A stretch of DNA of 64,000 nucleotides from Epiperipatus broadwayi (Eukaryota > Onychophora > Udeonychophora > Euonychophora > Peripatidae), in contig JAQFVV010013384.1 in NCBI GenBank assembly GCA_028023455.1, positions 62,001 through 126,000 on the forward strand, in the 5' to 3' direction. Made by a program: the position numbers and the translations under genes. The notes beneath the pieces are model-generated. The model was not told the DNA's origin, searched no databases, and saw nothing but the letters and a program-made list of their open reading frames with translations. Positions 41,451-52,927 of this stretch are shown piece after piece. Position 1 is the stretch's first letter. Every line of letters begins with the position of its first letter.

Positions 41451-43027
41451 GAGGACAGAGAAGAGCAGGAGAGGACAGGGAGAATACCAGAGAGGACAGG
41501 AGAGGACAGGAAAGGTCGGGAGAGGACAGGAGAGAACAGGAGAGAACAAGAGAGGACAGGAGAAGACAGGAAAGGATGGGAGAAGTCAGGAGAGTACAGG
41601 AGAGGACAGGAAAGGATGGGAGAGGAGAGTACAGGAGAAAACAGGAGAGGACAGGAAACGACAAGAGAGAACAGGAGTAGACCGGAGAGGACAGGAAAAG
41701 TCTGGAGAGGAGCGGAGAGGACAGGAAAACACCGGAGAGGACCGGAGATGACAGCAGAGGACAAGAGAGGATTGGAGAGGACCGGAGAAGACAAAAGAGG
41801 AAGGGAAAAGACAGGAGAGTACAGGAGAGGACAGGAGAAAATGGGAGAGGACAGGAAAGGACAGGAGAGGACAGGAGAGTACAGGAAAGGACAGGAGAAG
41901 ACAGAAAAAGACAGGAGAGGACAGGAGAGGTCAGGAGAGGACCAGAGAGGACAGGAGAAAACCGGAGAGGACAGCAGAGGACAGGAAAATACAGGAGAGG
42001 ACAGGAGAGGACAGGAGAAGACATGAGAGAACATGAGAAGACAGGAGAGGACAGGAGAAGACAGGAGAGAACAGGAGAGGACAGGACAAAAGAGGACAAG
42101 AGAGAACAGAAGAGGACAGGACAGGAGAGAAGAGGACAGGACAGGAGAGTACAGGAGAAAACAGACCAGGACAGGACAGGAGAGAACAGGAGAGGATGGG
42201 AGAGGACGAGAGAGGACAGGAGAGGACAGGAGAGGATGGGAGAGGATGGGAGAGGACAGGAGAAGATGGGAGAGAACGAGAGAGGACTGAAGAGAACGGG
42301 AAAGGACTGAGAAAGACAGGAGAGGATGGCAGAGGATGGGAGAGGATGAGAGAGAACGGGAGAGGACGGGAAAGGACAGGAGAGGACAGGAGAGGACCGG
42401 AGAGGACTGGAGAGAACAGGAGAGGATCGGAGAAAAACAGAGAGGACCAGAGAAGATAGGAGAGGAACGGAGAGGACCAGAGAGGACTGGAGAGGACAGG
42501 AGTGGACCGGAGAGGACAGGAGAGTATGGGAGAGAATGGGCGAGGACAGGAGAGGATGGAAGAAGACAGGAGAGTACAGAAGAGGACAGGATAGGATGGA
42601 AGAAAACAGGAGAGTACAGGAGAAGACAGGAAAGGACAAGAAAGGACAGGAGAGGACAGGAGAAGACAAGAGAAGACAGGAGATGACCGGAGAGGACAGA
42701 AATAAACCGGAAAGGACCGGAGAGGATAGGAGAAGACAGGACAGGTCCGGAGAGGACCGGAGACGACCGGAGAGGACCGGAGAGACCAGTAGAGGACAGG
42801 AGAGGACAGGGCAGGAGAGGATAGGACAGGAGAGGACAGACCTGAACAGAAGAGGAGGGGAAAGGACAGGACAAGATAGGACAGGAGAAGACAGGAGGAG
42901 AGGACAGGACAGGAGAGGACAAAACAGGAGAGGTCAAGAGAAGACAGGAGAGAACAGGAGAGGACAGGAGAAGACAGGAGAGGACATGAGAAAATAGGAG
43001 AGGACAGGAGAGGACAGGACAGGACAG

Positions 43028-43652
<625 letters not shown>

Positions 43653-43698
43653 GCAATTTAAATGAATATCATTAAAGTCTTAAGGAAATATATTTATT

Positions 43699-45878
43699 AT
43701 GGATAGCCATGTAGAAACCATTGAAATATTTGATAGTTTAGGGGAGTTCCCAGATTATCCCACACCAGACCTCTAGCCCTTAATTTAGAGGATGAGTTAT
43801 TAAATGCAAATATAAATACAAGTGTTACTCATTCAGGAATTATTGGAGTTGATAGTAATTTGATACATAATATAATGACCAATTTCGAGAGAATGTTTCA
43901 AGGTTTTAAAGAAGATTTTATGAGAATTAGAGAAGAAGATAAAGAGGAATTGTTCTTAAAATTAGATAAGACTAGTGAAGAAGCTAGTGAGAAATTAAAT
44001 TTAAAACTAGATCAACAGAAAGGGGAATTGATGAAAATTAGAGAAGATAGAGATGAATTGTTTTTAAAATTACATAAGACTAGTGAAGAAGTTAGTGAAA
44101 AATTAAATTTAAAATTTGATCAGCAGAGAGAAGAATTTATGAAAATTAGGGAAGAAGATAAAGAAGAATCTCTGAAATTTAGAATCGAATTTCAAAAGCA
44201 TTTTGAGAGAATAGATAAAAATTTAATAATTACTGACAAGAGATATCAGGATTTAAAGATAGATTTTGAGGAAACTCTTAACAAAACAGCAAAATATTCA
44301 ATGTCAGTTGGATAAGGTTACATTGACTGTCCAAGAATCAAAAGAAGAAATAGGATTTATGAAACAGGAGTACCAGGGCCAATATAACCTATTGTTGAAT
44401 CAAGTTGAAAATTTAACCTTAGCACCTAATAAACAGGTTGATAAATATATGGAGCAAGTAAAGGAATTGACTGATAAAATGGAGGAACAAAAAATAGGTC
44501 AGGATAAGGTAATCCAAGGAATAGGGAATAAGTTCAGTCAAATGCAGGAAGAAATAGATAGCTGGAAGAATGATGTTAATGTAAAAGTTAAGTTACCCTT
44601 GCAGGATTTTGTGAAAGAAGTAGAAATGGTTAAGATTTTAATAGAAGAAAGATCTCAAAAGATGAAAAGGGGAGTAGAACAAAGGATATCTGAAATATTA
44701 GAAGAAGTTCAAGATATTAAGATCCAGCCAAATCTTAGTATAAATATCTTCAAAGAAGAGGTTCATAAAGGGTTAAATGAAATGGAGAACCAACATCAGA
44801 GGTTAAGCAAAGACATAGAACATGTAAAGAATACTATTGGGGGACATATAAGGAAAAATGTTATTGATCAGGAGAGAAATTAAGGAGTTTTTGATTATCA
44901 ATATGATATGTTTAAGATAGAAAGGTTAATAAAAGGTAGAAAAAGTAGTGATTTTGGAATAAGGAACGATGATAGTTTTAGGAAAGAAACCTTAGTAGAT
45001 ACTAAACCAAAATTTATTGAGCCAGATAATTATTATCAGAACCTAGAGGTGAGTAATGCACAAGGGCAAGGAAAGATAGGCTTTGAGAGAGTGCAACAGG
45101 AAAAAGATAAGAATTTTTATAATATAGATTGTCAAGGTTCATTAGCCCTAAATTTCATGTGGGTGAAAATGTTCAAGGGAGAATATTTAAAAAACCCCTA
45201 TGAATATTTGAAGAGCTTAGAAGGTTTATTTACTCTGTGTAGGTTATCCGAGGATGAATAGATTGAATTGCAAGCAATCATTTATGTTCGGCATCAAGGG
45301 ATTGGTGGCAATCTATGTTTGATAAGCCCCAAACCTTCGGTGACTTCAAATATTTAATCTTGGCAAGTTTCTGGGGAGAAAACCACCAAGATAATATTAG
45401 ATATCAGGTTTCTCAGGAAAAATATAATGTGCATAAAGGTAGTTATACACAATTTTTCAGAAACCAGGCAGTTAAATTGAAAACTTTAACAGCTTGTTCC
45501 TTGTCAGAGCCTCAAATTGTAAAGATCATCAGACATAACTTGCCATGCCATGTAGAGCAGGTCCTGATTGCTGCTGATCAGCACACGATCAATGAGGCAG
45601 TAGAGATCTTGGATTCATCAGAGGTGAGTGATAAGCTGTTAGAGAATAGAATTAAGGCCAGTAGGGAACCCAATCCTCCTATAAACCAAGTTAATATGTT
45701 GTCCATACCACCGTATAGAAATAGAATGATGTATAGAGGTAGGGATATAGCATATAATGGGAGAAATTCACATCTTAGTCGCCCAAGATTCAAGAGGTAT
45801 ATAGATGATAGTCAGCTTTCCACTAAACCCTTCCAAAAAGGGGTATCTATTAAAAAGAGTAAGGTAACATTAAACTAA
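43699..45878 (+). pseudogene. gag: gag pseudogene of the Ty3/gypsy element
   Basis: Gag would form the virus-like particle that packages the element's RNA. The likely start is the ATG at 43699 (MDSHVETIEIF). The frame shifts near 43775 and continues from about 43777 to 44315 with an unusual charged coiled-coil region. It shifts again near 44285, runs to a stop at 44881, continues in the same frame to a second stop at 45259, then shifts near 45275. The last part (45315-45878, about 187 residues) matches the retrotransposon Gag capsid-like domain, with WWQSMFDK just before it and the region around FRNQAVKLKTL inside it. I see no CCHC zinc knuckle, which many but not all such Gags carry. The end overlaps the pol frame by about 17 bases. 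The assignment as gag rests on position before protease and on the capsid-like domain. Confidence 0.82.
43920..44175 (+). repeat. Tandem 36-37-residue coiled-coil repeat inside gag
   Basis: Two full copies (43920-44030 and 44031-44138) and a partial third (from 44139) encode units starting M-(R/K)-I-R-E. The units share the core SEKLNLK and a DQQ motif. The units are 37 and 36 residues, rich in E, K and L, and predicted to be helical coiled coil. The DNA copies are clearly duplicated, differing at scattered bases. Confidence 0.85.
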
Positions 45879-46540
45879 GTAGGACCTCACAGAATCGTTC
45901 CTCACTTCAGGACCCTATTCCTAATCAATGGGAGAACATGATATTTGATGTGATAAGTAATATTGATCTTGATATTGATTACCTGGAACCAAGTAGGACA
46001 ATTGAACCTCCTATTTTATATCAGTGTCCAATTATCAAAATTATCATAGCAGGGGTTGTAATAGATGCACTTGTTGATTCAGGCAGTCAGGTCTCTATTA
46101 TATCCCATGATATGTATTTGAAAATTTGTGAAGGTAATCAGGATATTCCTATTTTGCCATTAAGGGTTATCCAAGTCATTTTAGCTAATGGGAAAAGGTC
46201 AAAATTATTTAATAAACAGGTATATCTTACCTTAGAAATTGGTTCAAATAGCTTCGAACATGTTTTTTTAATTATGCCTGGCTTAATTCATGAAGCTATT
46301 GTTGGATCTGACTTCATGATTTTTAACAATTGTATAGTCAATTATAATGATAGAACTTTTAAATGCCAGGAGGAAGTTTTTCCCTTACCTATTAATTTTA
46401 TTGGTCAGACAAGTACAGGAAACTTAACTGATGTTAATATCAGAATTAAGTTGGAGGGTTCATGTATTACTGATACACAATATTATGAACCATTATTCCA
46501 ATTGTTGTTACAGTACATATATTTTCTGAAATACCTGGCA
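45862..46540 (+). pseudogene. pol (PR): Retropepsin (aspartic protease) part of pol
   Basis: The pol frame opens at about 45862, overlapping the end of gag. From the ATG at 45938 the catalytic motif is ALVDSGSQVSII, with the Asp codon at 46076-46078, residue 47 from that ATG. A second conserved patch, IVGSDFMI, corresponds to the GxDF/L-type segment after the flap in Ty3/gypsy proteases. The enzyme would cut the Gag-Pol polyprotein. No good slippery heptamer is visible inside the short overlap, so how pol was expressed is unclear. This segment itself has no stop, but the frame breaks near 46543 before reverse transcriptase. Confidence 0.85.
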
Positions 46541-46542
46541 TC

Positions 46543-47377
46543 ATGGAAGGATATGTTCACCATATTAAATTAAAGAATAACGAACCTTTTCAGCACAAGA
46601 CTTATTCCATTCCATATCAGTACCAGGCTGAGATGGAGCAACAAATTCAAAGGATGATAGAATGGCAAATTATTAGGCTGTGTCCTTCATCTTATGTCAA
46701 TCCCCTCATGATAGTTAAAAAAAGATGGTTCAGTTAGGATATGCCTGGATGCATGACAATTAAACTGCCATACTATCCCAGAGCATGATATACCATCACC
46801 AGTACAGGAACTGTTGACTAAGTTTGAAGGGAGAGCCATATTTTCCACATTTGACCTTACAGCCAGCTATTGGCAAATCCCACTCCATAATTCCGATCAA
46901 AAGTACATCGCATTCTGGTATAAGGGCCAATCATATGTTTTTCAAAGGATGCCCTTTGGTTTAATAAATAGTGGGGCTGGTCTTATCAGATGCCTAAATA
47001 TGGTCCTTTCAAAAGAACTTTGAAACATATTAGTCATGTATGTTGATGATATAGCCCTTGCATTTGAGAATATGGTAGAGCATATGCATTATCTATTTCT
47101 TTTCTTACAGAAATGTTCCAGATGTAATATCAAGATTAATTTAGAAAAATGTACATTAGCAGCCCATGAAATCACATTTTTAGGGCATTTAGTTTCTCAG
47201 AAAGGAATTAAACCCCATCCAGAAAAAATTATAGCAATTCAGAAATTTCCAGTTCCAAAGACTAGGAAACAGTTGAGGTCGTTTTTGGGGCTGTGTAATT
47301 ATTATCACAGATTTTATAGGAATTTTTCTGCTGATATAGTTCATTTATCAATTTTGTTACAGAAAAATGAAAGATAG
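46543..47377 (+). pseudogene. pol (RT): Reverse transcriptase part of pol
   Basis: The N-terminal fingers segment (46543-46737, with KTYSIPYQYQAEMEQQIQ and YVNPLMIVKK) is followed by a frameshift near 46738. The rest is in one frame. It holds RICLDA before a TGA at 46754, motif A (STFDLTASYWQIPL, Asp codon 46853-46855), MPFGLINSG, a second TGA at 47021, and the catalytic YVDD (47039-47050). The thumb or connection segment ITFLGHLVSQKGI and LRSFLGLCNYYHRF follows. A TAG at 47375 ends it before RNase H. The enzyme would copy element RNA into DNA. In related proteins an Arg usually stands where the TGA at 46754 lies, which suggests a CGA to TGA change; that is an inference from family knowledge. 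Confidence 0.92.
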
Positions 47378-47860
47378 AGGTGGACCCAGGATCATGATTT
47401 AAAATTTCAGGCTATAAAGGACAATTTTCTTAAAACAGTAATTTTAGCTTTCCCCAACTTTAACAGGGTTTTCTATTTACAGACCGATAGCAGTGGGTTT
47501 GGTCTCAGGGTTATTTTGTACCAATTAAGTGATAAGGGAGAGCCCAGGGTTTTGTATTTTCTAAGTAGACATCTTAGGGAGGCGGAATTAAATTATACTA
47601 CTACAGAAAAAGAAGCTTTAGCTGTAGTATGGGGGTTCCAAAAATTAAGACAATTTTTGTTGGGTTCAGAGGTTGTTGTACTTTCAGACCACCGTAGCTT
47701 AGAATTTTTAAATAGGAGCTACTTAAATAATGAGAGATTAGTGAGGTGGAGCCTTTATTTACAGAAATTTAATTACCAAATTATATATTGTCATGGTAAG
47801 GATAACATTATTGCTGATACACTTAGCCACCATCCTGTTGTTGTTCATTACCAGAATCCC
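47378..47860 (+). pseudogene. pol (RH): RNase H part of pol
   Basis: It continues in the reverse transcriptase frame directly after the TAG at 47375. The acidic residues of RNase H are all visible: Asp in LQTDSSGFG (codon 47486-47488), Glu in TTTEKEALAVVWGFQ, Asp in VVLSDHRSLEFL and Asp in HGKDNIIADTLSHHP. The domain would remove the RNA strand during reverse transcription. The domain itself is intact; only its connection to the preceding domain is broken. A linker runs from about 47860 to the integrase. Confidence 0.9.
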
Positions 47861-49108
47861 AGTGCAGAAAATATTGTGGTTTGTGATGTATCCCCTTCAT
47901 TAAAAAGTGAAATAGTTCAGGATTATCAAAATTTAAAAATATTACAAAAGCATGAAGCTAGGCTTAAAATAATTATAGATTTATTAGAGGACCTGGTTAG
48001 GTTAGCTAAAAATAATAATTTTACAATCAGAATTAGGGAAGGATATAAAATACATAATGATATTTTTATGAAGAAATTAAGAAAGGGGGATGAGACTTCA
48101 TGGAGGGTTATAATTCCTAGTGTTTTAATTAATAAGCTTATTACTATGTCCACTGTAGTTATGGTCATTATGGAATACAAAAGATTGAGCCCATCATTAG
48201 ACAATTCTTTTGGTTCAATAAAATCCATGAAACTATTACAAATAACTTAAGGGAATGTGACATATGTATCAGACTAAATTTAGCAATAGATCCTATGTGG
48301 GTGCTTTACAGCCTATTTTGCCTAATGAGCCTAATGAGTTATTAGCCATTGATTTCTATGGTCCTCTTCCACCCTTCAATAAACAAAAATTTATTTTAGT
48401 CATGTATGACTTATTTACTAAATTTGTATCAGCATATGCAGTGCCAAAGTCAGACGCCAAAAGTGTAATTAAATGCCTGAAAAGTTTTCAAATACCTTTA
48501 GTAGGTAAACCAGTTACAAATCTTTCTGATCATGTTACCGCCTTTATATCAGATACGTGGAAAAGATGGGGACAGTGGAATAATGTCAAACAACTAATCC
48601 ATGTGAATGGATTATGAGGGAATTAGAAAGATTGTTTAGAGTTTATGTTAAGCAGGATCATAGACAATGGGTTCATAAATTACCACAGGTTGAATATTAT
48701 ATCAATACTACCATTAATGAGTCCACCTAATTTTCTCTTATCAGACTCTATTATGGAATATCAGAACCTTTGCTTATTAAAACTCCATTGCCTGCTATTG
48801 TAGAAAATTTTGATTTAGGCAATGATCGAACCGTAGCTTGTGTTAATATGAGAAAGATGAGTAAAAAATGCACTCAACGATGTAAGGTTGGTCCTCATCC
48901 ATTTAAAATTAATGATTATATCATGATTAGGACACTGCATGTCAGTGATCCCCAGAAAAATTTGTTTAGAAAATTCCTTGAGTTGTATGAAGGGTCTTAT
49001 CAAATAATAAAACAGGTAGGAGAGAATGCTTTTCTAGTGTCTAAACTCGAAGGAACGAGAGGTACCTACAATGCCAGAAGTTTAATACCTTATTCCAAGA
49101 AAATTTAA
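47861..49108 (+). pseudogene. pol (IN): Integrase part of pol
   Basis: The N-terminal zinc-binding module is split by a frameshift near 48152. After it the GHYGIQK motif and the C-x2-C pair (Cys codons 48256 and 48265) appear. Another shift near 48263 leads to the catalytic core (48264-48580), with LLAIDFYGPLP and a second Asp in NLSDHVTAF, where relatives usually have SDNGT. A shift near 48590 leads to NPCEWIMRELERL, which should hold the catalytic Glu. A TAA follows at 48728. The C-terminal part (to 49108) has a KFLELYEGSYQI segment like the GPY/F module, with Ser where Pro is usual. No chromodomain was recognised. The protein would insert element DNA into the genome; it is not functional here. 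Confidence 0.87.
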
Positions 49109-49240
49109 ATTTTGTAAAGCTAGTATATTAGTTAATAATGCAAGTTAGAGACAATGTTTGTCAAACATAGCTATTAATTATTAGTTAGTAATAAAAAGAG
49201 CATATATGTTTAAATTATAATTAGTGTTATTTTTATATTA

Positions 49241-49265
49241 TTTTTTTCTCTAATGGGGAGAAAAT
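49241..49265 (+). other. Candidate polypurine tract of the retroelement
   Basis: A pyrimidine box (TTTTTTTCTC, 49241-49250) precedes GGGGAGAAAA (49255-49264). A TGTACC sequence follows from 49266, about 160 bp after the integrase stop. A U-rich box, a purine tract and then TG is the usual arrangement at the start of a 3' LTR. It is not proven, because no 5' LTR is present to compare. Confidence 0.45.
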
Positions 49266-52200
49266 TGTACCTAACTGAGGTGTCACTTAGTTCCAAGAGG
49301 TAATCAAGATTATCTTAGCTTAACCTTTTGTTTAAAAATTCGGATTTGAAAGAAAAATGATAAAAATGGAAATTAACTCAGTTAATTATTAAAATAGAAT
49401 AATCTAAATATTTTAATAATGTCAGTTGGTTTGATAAGGGTTGTTAATTAATAATTTTTACATAAGCAAATGTTAAAAAATAATTGTGAATTGATAAATA
49501 GTATTAAATATATTGTAAAATAACTACTGTATAATCCATTTTAATGTCTAAAGAATAATAATTAGATATTATAAATAAGTTGGAATAAGTAAGTAATAAA
49601 TTTAAAAAAAATGATATGTAAGTTTTTTTTTAAAAAAAATAAGAATATTTGTTATTAGTTTTGTAGTTTAACATTCCAGTTATAAAAATTATTTAGATTA
49701 AATATTCATTAACATTCTATTGTTGTAATTTTAAAAATAGTTTTAAACAATTAATCCAAGGCCAGACGTATGTGAGAATGTGCATGCATTGACATGGAAA
49801 CATAAGAATAAAAAAGTAATTTAATTCCAATATTGTTTAAAATAAATAAATAAAACAAATGTGTGGATAAAATTATTTCAATGAAATATTTATGGGTTTA
49901 ATAAAGAGTATAACTTTAAATTTTATATTTATTACTATTGTATTGTATAAAATATCATTAAAAAAATTATTGCACAATATTTGTTAATAATAAAATTTTG
50001 ACTTTGCAGCTGAAGGTCACATGGTATGGAAAAATTATATTGATTATGTCAGTAGATTGATTCCACAGCTGGTTTGTCAGAATATTAAAATTTAATAAAA
50101 AATAGTTTTTATTGGTTTTAAAGTGAATTGTAGGTGGATGAAAAATTGTGAGATAAAACGGAGATCGAGGTGTCATTCATGGGCTGAATTTGTTTTGATT
50201 TAACTAGTGTTGGATCTTAAAATTTTGTTAATAAAAAGTAATTTTATAAAACTTTATATTTTCTAAAAAAAAATAAAAGTATATTTAAAATAATATTTAA
50301 AATCGTCTTGTAATGAAGAAGGGCTAAAAGAAAGGTAATCCGTTTTTCTGACAATTTGAATTTCAGTCAAGGCATAGAAATTATAGTAAAAAAAATAACT
50401 AGGATAACTAAAGCATCTCACATACTAAATGACTTTAACTTGTTTATTTTTCTGTACTTGGAAGTAAGTTTAAGGAATGAACTATTAATCATTTCCATAG
50501 ATAAACATTTAGTTGTACTTGGAAGTAAGTTTAAGGAATGAACTATTAATCATTTCCATAGATAAACATTTAGTTGTATTAAACTATCTTGAAAGTAAAA
50601 TGCTAATTATTTTTCCTGATAGATTAAAAGTATACATGAAAAAAAGAAAAAAGAGAATTTTTTTTTTAAAAAGTTAAAAAAAACATTATAAAGAAGCTGC
50701 TACATTTGATTACATTGAAACTATAAAGAATGATTTTTTTTTTAAAGAAGGAAAAGTTATTACTTATATCTTGACATATATGAAAATGATTTGTTTAGCT
50801 AAACGCAAACAGATTATATTGTAACAGAATAGTGTTACATGGGATTTGAATCCAGGCATATGATGTTAGATTAAATATATATGCAATTGACGAAATGAAT
50901 GACAGGTACAAAACTTTTTTAAAAAAAAGGTTTTGCTTTAATAATGAACGAGAAACACCCGTTTCTAGAGCATGATCGCAGCTATATAAGAGTACCTGTC
51001 AAATTTATTGAAATAAGAGTAAAAGAGGTTTTTTTTGTTATTTTGTTGTTTTTGAGAATAAATATGTAATCATTAGTTGTAAGTTTTTTTTTTTTAAAAA
51101 AAAAAAGAAAGATGAATGATTGAACACAGGTTTGACATTTTATTAAGTCATTTAAATCATGTTTGAACAAAAAGAGAAAATGAATTGATTAATTTGCAAC
51201 ATGTTCTGAAATTCCAAGCGATCTAAAATTATTTTCAATGGGGGGTAATTAGTAAATGTAAAGTTAGTAAAAATGAAACAATAAGCCGGATATATGTCGG
51301 TAAGGTCTAGATAAAATAAGCCGAATTTAGAAACAGAAGTGAGAAAAAGTGTACACTGCTATTGAACAACCCAGACTTCTGTCTCCAGCTAAACAATGCC
51401 TAAAAAATGGCCAAATTGAGTTAAATTCCAAAGTGGTGCAAACGATCCCAGAAATCACTGAATTAAGTTAATACTCGATGGACCTATTGGATGAAGGGAG
51501 TCACAGGTGCAAGGGGAAGATTGGATGGAAAAAATTCAAGGTGTGAGGGCAGGAGAAGAGAGAAATTACAAGGTGAATTGCGAAAGGAAAAAAAGGATTA
51601 GCAGAATCACCGATGTGCTTGGAATAATTAAGTTGCTGATTTTGTAAAGAAAGTTTTCTTTTTCCCAGTAGAAATAAGATCTAACTTTCGTATAATAGTA
51701 TAACGGAGATGCGTTGCTGAACCTAAAATTCGTGGCTTGACCGCTGGACCTCCGCGATCCGTTCAGCTGATTGCCCCTAGGATGCTCGTAACACTGGAGA
51801 AACTTCACCTAAGGACAACACATGCTTTTGAGACCTCGCAAATTGCCAGAATGCTTAGTTAAAGAAGAAATCATCGCTCAGGATCCTTCATACCGGCTGT
51901 CTACGTTCCACAGGTAGCTATCTTTAAATTAATCGTACTCCCTTATGCACCAGAGTAGATAAACTTTAAAAACAATAACTAGTGAAAAAACATTTGGCTA
52001 AATGATAAAATTACTCGTGACCATAAATGAATGATTAAAGAACTTAACCAGAATTTATTTGTCTACAAATAAACATCCTTTAATATATGTGTGAAATCTC
52101 ATTTAATTCTATAGTTAATTTATCTCGGCTTGCCAGTCATATACCGGCCTAAAATTGTTATTAAATAGATTAAAATAAACCATTTATTTAATTAGTATTT

Positions 52201-52927
52201 TGTTATTGATTGATTGGAATTTCAACTCACATTTATATGATAGGGAATGAGTGCTGGAGTGATCCAATTTGTTTTTTGTTATGAATGAATGCATTTGATA
52301 TTTTGGTGTTGGGATTTGATTAAACTTATGTTATATTACCATGCCTTTCTTAGATTAATATTAAGCTTTGATTGATTTGTTCTGTGGGATATAGGGCGGG
52401 CCCTAATACGATAAGTCTGATTGATCGCGATTGAAAGGTCACATATGCGATATAATTTGAAAGGTGATATTGGCTGTGTTCGTTTCTTGCTTCCGACTGG
52501 AGTGATGCACGGGCATGTTTTGTGATATAGTTGAGTGAGCTTATGCACATATGTGGCAGACTCTTGTAAAGTTCTCCTGGCCCCTACTACTTGGATTCGA
52601 TCTGAATTTACGTATAAATAAATAAAAGCGTACGTGTATATGTGTTTGAAATTATATTCACCGAACATTAGGTAACCCCCCAGACGTAAGAACACAGCAG
52701 ATTCATAGGAGTGACTTTAAGGTGCTTTTCAGCAGTGAAGCCGGCGAGGGGGTGGTTACAATATATACATTTTAAAGGATAATTCTTATTTACACAGTAA
52801 GAAAGGACATGTATTAGGAAATAAAACTTTAAAGCAATTTATAAGGATTAATAATGAATTTATAGTTATTGGCCCATTATAAATGGCCATACTTGTCGGA
52901 ATTTAAAAATAACTTTATTGCATTAAA
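49266..52927 (+). other. Non-coding region after pol; possible 3' LTR or LTR-like DNA
   Basis: If the purine tract is right, an LTR would begin with TGTACC at 49266. GGTTACA at 52754-52760 would be an imperfect inverted partner, giving about 3.5 kb, long for an LTR and perhaps enlarged by insertions. A TATATAAG box lies at 50983-50990. The part from about 51690 to 52760 is richer in G, C and CpG than its surroundings. An inverted pair TGTAACA/TGTTACA sits near 50820. Open frames here are short and resemble no protein I know. T-run/A-run tracts occur near 49623, 50658, 50733, 50916 and 51085. The nature of this region is uncertain. Confidence 0.35.
50454..50575 (+). repeat. Perfect 61-bp tandem duplication
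   Basis: The units 50454-50514 and 50515-50575 are identical by eye, beginning GTACTTGGAAGTAAG and ending AACATTTAGTT. A further GTA follows. The lack of differences in otherwise decayed DNA indicates a recent event or an assembly duplicate. Confidence 0.9.

Larger units (their letters stand above)
43699..49265 (+). mobile_element. Decayed Ty3/gypsy (Metaviridae-type) LTR retroelement
   Basis: The gene order is gag, protease, reverse transcriptase, RNase H, integrase, which is the Ty3/gypsy order. It differs from Ty1/copia, where integrase precedes reverse transcriptase. Diagnostic motifs are a DSG protease site, PFGL and YVDD in the reverse transcriptase, TDSS and HGKDN in RNase H, a C-x2-C zinc finger half and DFYGPLP in integrase. 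In-frame stops lie at 44881, 45259, 46754, 47021, 47375 and 48728. The frame changes near 43775, 44285, 45275, 46543, 46738, 48152, 48263 and 48590. There is no envelope gene after integrase. No 5' LTR was found between the satellite and gag, so the element is truncated or rearranged at its 5' side. It cannot make its proteins as it stands. Confidence 0.92.

Noticed and set aside
50845-50870. tRNA B-box-like string GGATTTGAATCC as sign of a tRNA or SINE
   Set aside because: No A box at the right distance and no cloverleaf could be drawn.
51566-51808. 80-codon minus-strand frame with a hydrophobic end
   Set aside because: No known family, no splice or start context, and within the same LTR-like GC-richer area.
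52336-52695. 119-codon minus-strand frame
   Set aside because: No recognisable domain; it lies in the possible LTR-like region, and length alone is not convincing.
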